Below are positions 5,898 to 11,132 of a DNA stretch of 11,132 nucleotides, in pieces. The position numbers were made by a program, and so were the translations under genes. The notes under the pieces were generated by a model. It was not told the origin of the DNA, searched no databases, and saw nothing but the letters and a program-made list of their open reading frames with translations. Source of the stretch: Candidatus Methanomethylophilaceae archaeon (lineage in GTDB: Archaea; Thermoplasmatota; Thermoplasmata; Methanomassiliicoccales; Methanomethylophilaceae); contig JALNYB010000037.1 in assembly GCA_023230065.1 (NCBI GenBank), positions 1 to 11,132 of the forward strand, read 5' to 3'. Every line of letters starts with the position of its first letter. The first letter of the stretch is position 1.

Positions 5898-7433
5898 TCA
5901 ATGCTCAAATCCTAGTGCCTTCAGATTTTTTAAGATCTCTTCTTTAAGTTTATCAGATTCCTTGAACAACTCTGATAGCTCAGAGGTGAGTCTGTTCATC
6001 CTTTCCTCATAAGGTTCGTCATCCTCTTCCTCCTCTACAAGTCCTACATAGCGTCCGGGGGTCAGGATATAATCGTTCTGTGCAACCTCTTCGATCTTAG
6101 CTGATTTACAGAATCCCTGGACGTCGATATACTCTGATGATTCGGTCTTCCAGGAATGATACGTTTCCGCTATTTTGGCCACATCTTCATCGGAGAATCG
6201 GCGATGTGTACGGTCGATCATCTCGCCCATATTCCGGGCATCGATGAACAGGATGTGATTTCTGCTATCGTTAGACCTCTTGAGTTTGTCACGCGAGATG
6301 AACCACAAACAGGCCGGAATCCCGGTGGAGTAGAATAACTGCGCCGGCATCGATACTATGCAATCCACGAGCCCTTCGGTGATGAGCCTCATGCGTATGT
6401 CGCCTTCGCCGCTCGTCTTTGACGATAGACTACCGTTGGCCAGAACAAAACCTGCAAGACCTTTGGTATTCAGATGAGATATGAAATGCTGCACCCATGC
6501 GAAGTTGGCATTGTTCTCCGGAGGCAAACCATATTTCCATCTGGGATCGTCCATCAATCTCGGCCTGCCCCATTCTTTCATGTTGAACGGCGGATTGGCT
6601 ATGACGTAATCGGCTTTTAGGTCCGGGTGTTTGTCGTTGAGAAATGTATCGGCATTCGTATCGCCAAGATTGCTGTCTATGCCACGGATCGCGAGATTCA
6701 TCTTGGCCAGACGCCAAGTGGTCGGATTGGATTCCTGGCCATATATGCTGATGTCCCCTATCCTGCCGCCGCGTGCTTCGATGAACTTCTCGCTCTGCAC
6801 AAACATTCCGCCGGAACCGCAACACGGGTCATAGATCCTGGAGCCTGTTTCCGGAGAGAGCATCTCGACGAGCAGTCTGACGACCGAATTCGGAGTATAG
6901 AACTGCCCGCCCTTCTTGCCTTCTGCGGAAGCGAACTGTCCGAGGAAATACTCATATACGCGCCCGAGGATATCTTTTGACTTGTTGGAGCTGTCCGATA
7001 AGCTTATCGTCCCTATCAGGTCGATGACCTCTCCGAGCTTCACCTGGTCCAGGGACGGACGTGCATAATCCTTCGGCAGCGTGCCCTTAAGCGATTTATT
7101 GTTGCGCTCGATCTCGATCATCGCTTCGTCGATGACCTTGCCGATCTCGGACGACCTGGCATTGGACGAGATGAACTTCCACCTGGCCTTCTCCGGTACC
7201 CAGAACACGTTCTCCGACAGATACTCGTCCGGGTCCTCTGGGTCCATGCCTTCGCTCTTCCCTGCAACGAGCTCGTTGTACTTCGACTCGAACGAATCTG
7301 ACACATATTTCAGGAATATCAGCCCGAGCACCACGTGTTTGTACTCGGCCGCATCCATGTTGTTCCTCAATTTGTCGGCCGCGTTGAACAGCTTCGCCTC
7401 GAATCCCAATTCTGCCTTCTTCTCTTTCGCCAT
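5898..7433 (-). CDS. hsdM: Type I restriction-modification methyltransferase subunit HsdM
   Basis: HsdM transfers a methyl group from S-adenosylmethionine to the N6 of adenine in the target chosen by HsdS, and with HsdR forms the restriction complex. The 511-residue protein is full length. An N-terminal helical HsdM domain (about 10-140, [20 protein letters not shown]) leads into [18 protein letters not shown] (175-192), the AdoMet-binding motif [11 protein letters not shown] (201-211) and the catalytic NPPF (280-283), the signature of gamma-class N6-adenine methylases. The C-terminus ends in a charged, probably coiled-coil segment (about 465-505) of the type that contacts HsdS. The ATG at 7433 follows the hsdR stop by 8 bp with AAGGGAT just upstream, so the two genes form one operon. 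hsdS would normally follow; here an IS and an opposing gene intervene. No missing residue seen. Confidence 0.97.
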   Translation of the reverse strand: MAKEKKAELGFEAKLFNAADKLRNNMDAAEYKHVVLGLIFLKYVSDSFESKYNELVAGKSEGMDPEDPDEYLSENVFWVPEKARWKFISSNARSSEIGKVIDEAMIEIERNNKSLKGTLPKDYARPSLDQVKLGEVIDLIGTISLSDSSNKSKDILGRVYEYFLGQFASAEGKKGGQFYTPNSVVRLLVEMLSPETGSRIYDPCCGSGGMFVQSEKFIEARGGRIGDISIYGQESNPTTWRLAKMNLAIRGIDSNLGDTNADTFLNDKHPDLKADYVIANPPFNMKEWGRPRLMDDPRWKYGLPPENNANFAWVQHFISHLNTKGLAGFVLANGSLSSKTSGEGDIRMRLITEGLVDCIVSMPAQLFYSTGIPACLWFISRDKLKRSNDSRNHILFIDARNMGEMIDRTHRRFSDEDVAKIAETYHSWKTESSEYIDVQGFCKSAKIEEVAQNDYILTPGRYVGLVEEEEDDEPYEERMNRLTSELSELFKESDKLKEEILKNLKALGFEH

Positions 7434-7441
7434 ATTATCCC

Positions 7442-10400
7442 TTATGCTTCGGCCTTTAATTTGCAGATCTGCTCTGCCTGTTCTATTATCAGCTTGGTGG
7501 CATCCCCCTTCTTGTCCGGAGGATATCCGTACTTGGTCAGCAGGCGTTTGATGGACAATCGCATCTTAGCCTTCGCCTGCTCTCTCACACTCCAATCGAC
7601 GGTCATGTTCGACGATACGGCTCTGGCGACATCCATCGCTATCGTCCTCAGGACCTCATCGCCCATGAGCTTCACCGCCGCATCATCCGTTCCGAGGGCA
7701 TCGTAGAATGCTAGCTCATCCTTGGTCAGCCCAAGGTCGATGCCTCTCTTGTTGGCTTCGTTCATCTCGTTGGCCAACTGTATCAATATGTTGATGAATT
7801 GCGTTGTATCGATGATGTGCTTCTCATATTTGGTTATCGATTCTTCGATAAGCTCCGAGAACTTCTTGGATTGGACTATGTTCTGACGCCCGTTATGTAC
7901 AATGTTGTTCTGCAGCATACTCTTGAGGAGCTCCGCTGCAAGGTTCTTCTCTGGCATCTTTCTGATCCTGGAGAGAAACTCTTCGGACAATATCGATATG
8001 TCCGCTTTATCATAGCCGAGCAGTTCCAAAACATCTGTGGGCTCTTGTGACACGATAGCAGAAGAAAGGACCTGTCTTATTGCAATGTCCGGGTCTATTG
8101 CAGGTTTCTTCGACGGTGGCGATACGAGCTTGACGACATACGCCCTCAGACTCTGGAAGAATGCTACATCCTCGCGTTTTCCAAGCACCTCGCTGTCAGT
8201 GTTGACCAGATTGAACGCGTTCGTCAGCTCTGTTACGTTCCTTCTGATGCGATCTGCGCCATTATCCTGTTTCAATACGAAATCGGCGGCTCCGGTGAGT
8301 TTGCGTATGCGGTCCTTCTTGGATGAGCCGGACCACCAGCTCCAATCATATCCGTGCATCAATTGGCAACAGATCTCGTACTTCGTGAAAAATAGCGGGA
8401 CCGCCTGCGACGTGTCGATATACACTTCTCCCTTTCCGCCTCCGCGTGTGTAAGTTCCGACCGCTTTGGCGAGATTATCTGCGATACCGATATAGTCTAC
8501 TACCAGACCTCCAGGCTTATCTCCGAACACACGGTTGACGCGAGATATTGCCTGCATCAGTCCGTGATCCTTCATCGGCTTATCGATGTACATGGTATGG
8601 AGGCAGGGTGCATCGAAACCAGTGAGCCACATGTCCCTCACGATGACTAATTTAAACGGGTCCTTCGGATCCTTGAAGCGCAATGCCATCTCATTTCTGC
8701 GCAGTTTGTTGCGTATGTGCTTCTGCCATTCGACCGGATCTGTTGCAGACCCGGTCATGATCACGTTGATGACACTGTCGTTATCGTCGTGTCCTGCCCA
8801 TTCGGGTCTGAGCTTGACGATATGGTCGTACAGCTCCACGCAGATGCGGCGTGACATGCAGACGATCATCGCCTTGCCGTCCATCGCCTCCAGCCTCTTC
8901 TCAAAATGGCCCACTATGTCTTTGGCCACATGCTCCAACCGCGAATCGACGCCCACCAAAGATTCGAGCATGGCCCATTTGCATTTCTCCTTCTCACGCG
9001 TGGTGGCCTCCATGTCTTCCGAGATGTTCTCGAATGACTGATTGAGCAGCTCCTTCTGATCGTCCGGCAGGTCGATCTTCACAAGCCTGCTCTCATAATA
9101 GATCGGTACAGTCGTCTTATCCTCGATGGATTTGCTGATGTCGTATATGCTGATGCATTGACCGAAGACGTTGACTGTGCTCCTGTCGCTGAAATCAATA
9201 GGCGTCCCAGTGAATGCGATGAATGAAGCATTGGGTAGCGCATCTCTGATGTTTGCACCGAATCCGTCGACCATGTCATATTGGCTTCTATGCGCCTCGT
9301 CTACGATCACGACGATGTTGCGCCTGTCAGACAGCATCGGGTATCTGTTTTCATCCTCGGCAGGGAGGAATTTGTTAATGGTCGTGAATACAATGCCACC
9401 GGATGCGACCCTCAGAAGATTTCTGAGATCGTCGCGCGAATCCGCCTGTTGCGGAACCTGCCTCAGCAGATTTGAGCAATTGGAGAATGTGCCGAAAAGC
9501 TGATCGTCGAGATCGATCCTGTCCGTGAGCACCACGATCGTTGGATTCTCCATCCTCTTGTCTCGTGCGATCTTTCCGGCGTAGAAGGTCATCGTCAGAC
9601 TCTTTCCCGAACCCTGGGTATGCCATACGATGCCACATTTCCCGTCTCCCGTGATGTTGACGGCCTTTACTGTCGCATCGATTGCAGCGTTCACAGCGTA
9701 ATATTGGTGATACTTCGCCACTTTCTTGATTTTATTACCTGTTCCATCATCATCGAACACCGTGTAATTCTTGACAAGGTCAAGATAGGTTTCTTTGTTG
9801 AACATCCTTTGGACCATCAACTCGGCGGTACCCAATATTGGCGCAATCTTATCCTCCGGATCCATCGATTTCCATTCTACAAAATGCTGATATCCGGACG
9901 ATATCGTACCAACCTCGGTAAAGACGCCGTCGGCGATTATACACCCTTCATTGTAATAGAACAGCTGAGGGAGCTCGTTCTTGTAATTCTGTATCTGGGT
10001 GAACGCATTGTTGATCGTAGCTTTTTCATCCGCTGGATTCTTCAATTCGATGACGACCAACGGAAGTCCATTGACGAAAAGAATAACATCCGGACGACGT
10101 TCTTTCCCTTCATTGATTATTGTGAACTGATTCACAGCGAGGAATTCGTTCTTCTCTGGATTGTCGAAATCGATTATCTTGATGAATTCTCCGGCGATGG
10201 TTCCATCTTTCCTCTTGGATTCGAGACGCACTCCTTGAATCAACATCTCATGGAACTCTTGATTGGCAGCAATTAGTGAGTTGGAAGATATGGACATAAT
10301 CTTTCTGACAGCATCATTGATTAGTCCGTCGTTGATTCCAGGATTTATGCATGAAAGCATCCTTTTAAGTCTGACCTTGAGCACAACATCGGAGTAGCTG

Positions 10401-10522
10401 TTTCTCTCGGGGGATTCACCATCGGGCGATATGGTCGGACCAGGGAGGTATGAATATCCCTGCTCTGTGAAGAAATCAATTAATAATTCCTCGAAGTCTG
10501 ATTCCGCAATTGCTTTTGACAT
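7442..10522 (-). CDS. hsdR: Type I restriction endonuclease/translocase subunit HsdR
   Basis: HsdR cuts unmodified DNA after ATP-driven translocation, bound to the HsdM-HsdS core. The 1,026-residue protein has all expected parts: an N-terminal PD-(D/E)XK nuclease with D145 in [11 protein letters not shown] and E159-x-K161 in LVVIELKNP, followed by the QIQNYK motif (about 176-181) typical of this subunit; an SF2 helicase core with Walker [11 protein letters not shown] (301-310), DEAH (408-411), TGTP (438-441), motif V region MWLTGFDAP (631-639) and motif [11 protein letters not shown] (657-665); and a C-terminal helical region that binds the methylase. No interruption is seen. The ATG at 10522 has AAGGGGAAG a few bases upstream and a good TATA box about 45 bases upstream. 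It is the first gene of the hsdR-hsdM operon; the R-before-M order is common in archaea and bacteria. Confidence 0.97.
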   Translation of the reverse strand: MSKAIAESDFEELLIDFFTEQGYSYLPGPTISPDGESPERNSYSDVVLKVRLKRMLSCINPGINDGLINDAVRKIMSISSNSLIAANQEFHEMLIQGVRLESKRKDGTIAGEFIKIIDFDNPEKNEFLAVNQFTIINEGKERRPDVILFVNGLPLVVIELKNPADEKATINNAFTQIQNYKNELPQLFYYNEGCIIADGVFTEVGTISSGYQHFVEWKSMDPEDKIAPILGTAELMVQRMFNKETYLDLVKNYTVFDDDGTGNKIKKVAKYHQYYAVNAAIDATVKAVNITGDGKCGIVWHTQGSGKSLTMTFYAGKIARDKRMENPTIVVLTDRIDLDDQLFGTFSNCSNLLRQVPQQADSRDDLRNLLRVASGGIVFTTINKFLPAEDENRYPMLSDRRNIVVIVDEAHRSQYDMVDGFGANIRDALPNASFIAFTGTPIDFSDRSTVNVFGQCISIYDISKSIEDKTTVPIYYESRLVKIDLPDDQKELLNQSFENISEDMEATTREKEKCKWAMLESLVGVDSRLEHVAKDIVGHFEKRLEAMDGKAMIVCMSRRICVELYDHIVKLRPEWAGHDDNDSVINVIMTGSATDPVEWQKHIRNKLRRNEMALRFKDPKDPFKLVIVRDMWLTGFDAPCLHTMYIDKPMKDHGLMQAISRVNRVFGDKPGGLVVDYIGIADNLAKAVGTYTRGGGKGEVYIDTSQAVPLFFTKYEICCQLMHGYDWSWWSGSSKKDRIRKLTGAADFVLKQDNGADRIRRNVTELTNAFNLVNTDSEVLGKREDVAFFQSLRAYVVKLVSPPSKKPAIDPDIAIRQVLSSAIVSQEPTDVLELLGYDKADISILSEEFLSRIRKMPEKNLAAELLKSMLQNNIVHNGRQNIVQSKKFSELIEESITKYEKHIIDTTQFINILIQLANEMNEANKRGIDLGLTKDELAFYDALGTDDAAVKLMGDEVLRTIAMDVARAVSSNMTVDWSVREQAKAKMRLSIKRLLTKYGYPPDKKGDATKLIIEQAEQICKLKAEA

Positions 10523-10526
10523 CCAT

Positions 10527-10536
10527 ACTTCCCCTT
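10527..10536 (-). promoter_or_regulatory. Ribosome binding site of hsdR
   Basis: The minus strand reads AAGGGGAAGT, ending four bases before the ATG at 10522. It is a partial match to the archaeal Shine-Dalgarno and supports this start over later in-frame ones. Confidence 0.55.
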
Positions 10537-10560
10537 GTGGAAAAACAAACTGCTTTCCTA

Positions 10561-10573
10561 TTTTATATAAAAT
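10561..10573 (-). promoter_or_regulatory. TATA box of the hsdR-hsdM operon
   Basis: The minus strand reads ATTTTATATAAAA, a strong archaeal TATA box. Counting about 26 bases puts transcription start near 10541, giving a leader of about 18 bases that contains the ribosome binding site. The rest of the gap between hsdR and 10711 is AT-rich and holds no ORF or repeat that I can support. Confidence 0.65.
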
Positions 10574-10711
10574 TGTTAATTTTTGTGTGTTTGAGACAAA
10601 ATTCGCGATTACATGATGGCATGTTTTCTATGCTGGATTATTTTGTTATTTTTGTTTGATACCATATTGTTTTATGCCAATCTTAAATGCGCAGATTACA
10701 ACGATGCAACA

Positions 10712-11132
10712 GGGGCTGTTTCAAAATCCAGCAGCGATGCCGTTTTGTTGATCGTTTCCGCATCGAACGCTGATATCGAGTGATTTTGAACGGATACGCT
10801 CCTGATAACTGAAAACGAACTTTATTTTCCGATTAATCATGCCAGATTTCTGCGACAACGACGGATTAGCGAGCGGCCCCTTACGAACTTTTTGACATAA
10901 TTGTCAAACATGGGACGTAGCATCCTATCATTGAATTCCCCCGGCGCAGTGCACATATCATGCTGCTGAGACACGATCGAGAACAGCCTGTCCAACGGCT
11001 CAAGGTATTCGGTTCGGGAGCGTTCATCTAATCGAACGATAGATTTTGAAGGCCATCGTCGCTCACGCCGATGTTTCTCTCTCTGCACCTCGGAAATCAG
11101 TACAAAAGGCCCCGAAAGGACATCGAATATAC
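10712..11132. mobile_element. End of a second probable insertion sequence, leaving the window
   Basis: GGGGCTGTTTCAAAATCC at 10712-10729 looks like the terminal repeat of an IS; many IS ends carry a GGCTGTTTCAAAA-like sequence. An inverted copy of its TTCAAAATC core stands at 10782-10790, possibly a second transposase binding site. Inside lies the C-terminus of a minus-strand ORF. The other terminus and any target duplication are outside the window, so the element cannot be confirmed here. Confidence 0.5.
10837..11132 (-). CDS. C-terminal part of an unrecognised ORF, possibly a transposase
   Basis: An open frame enters from the right edge and runs 98 codons to the TGA at 10837-10839; its start is outside the window. 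Visible features are a strongly basic stretch EKHRRERRWPSKS, then RLDERSRTEYLEPLDRLFSI, and a basic end VKKFVRGRSLIRRCRRNLA. I recognise no catalytic motif. The position, ending 125 bp inside a probable IS terminus, suggests the C-terminus of a transposase, and high Arg content fits a DNA-binding protein. It could also be a fortuitous open frame in a decayed element. The ATG at 11088 is internal and not favoured as the start. Confidence 0.4.
   Translation of the reverse strand, partial: IFDVLSGPFVLISEVQREKHRRERRWPSKSIVRLDERSRTEYLEPLDRLFSIVSQQHDMCTAPGEFNDRMLRPMFDNYVKKFVRGRSLIRRCRRNLA

Noticed and set aside
1..11132. CRISPR arrays, tRNA or rRNA genes.
   Set aside because: I saw no regularly spaced direct repeats, no cloverleaf and no conserved rRNA sequence on either strand.

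Overview
The window looks archaeal, and I lean towards a Thermoplasmatota methanogen of the Methanomassiliicoccales type. The grounds are AT-rich TATA-like boxes about 26-27 bases upstream of leaderless or nearly leaderless starts (best seen at 3531-3561 and 10522-10570), and IS4-superfamily transposases beside a type I restriction locus whose hsdS sits next to a tyrosine recombinase. This placement is inference; no rRNA or housekeeping marker is present.

The window is a complete but rearranged type I restriction-modification (RM) island with mobile DNA on both sides. From left to right: a decayed transposase on the minus strand (1-847); an 18-bp perfect palindrome (965-982); a HARE-HTH/HrgA-like protein on the plus strand (1090-1992); the C-terminal half of hsdS on the plus strand without a start (1988-2638); the N-terminal half of hsdS on the minus strand (2627-3136); the remnant of a tyrosine recombinase on the minus strand (3136-3420); a small membrane-anchored protein of unknown function on the plus strand (3561-4034); an intact insertion sequence of about 1.67 kb (4037-5702) with 14-bp terminal inverted repeats and a direct repeat of the target; hsdM (5898-7433) and hsdR (7442-10522) as a minus-strand operon with its own promoter; and the end of another probable IS (10712 onward) with the C-terminal part of an unrecognised ORF leaving the window.

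The most interesting structure is the split hsdS. The two halves face each other and share an 18-bp inverted repeat (1986-2003 and 2632-2649) that encodes the same peptide, NDYLA, in the central conserved region of HsdS. Flipping the 628-bp segment between the repeats would join the halves in frame into a normal 379-residue HsdS with two target-recognition domains. As written, the locus encodes only a 169-residue single-domain HsdS and a silent second half. The neighbouring recombinase, the obvious candidate invertase, is itself broken, so the switch may be locked unless a recombinase acts from elsewhere.

How the genes would work together: HsdR (ATP-dependent translocase and nuclease) and HsdM (adenine methylase) are intact and co-transcribed, while the specificity subunit is encoded 2.8 kb downstream beyond an IS and an oppositely oriented gene. 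The HrgA-like protein abuts the inversion site, and its last residues resemble the HsdS central region, as if its 3' end had been fused to an hsdS gene. The window holds no tRNA, rRNA or CRISPR that I can recognise.
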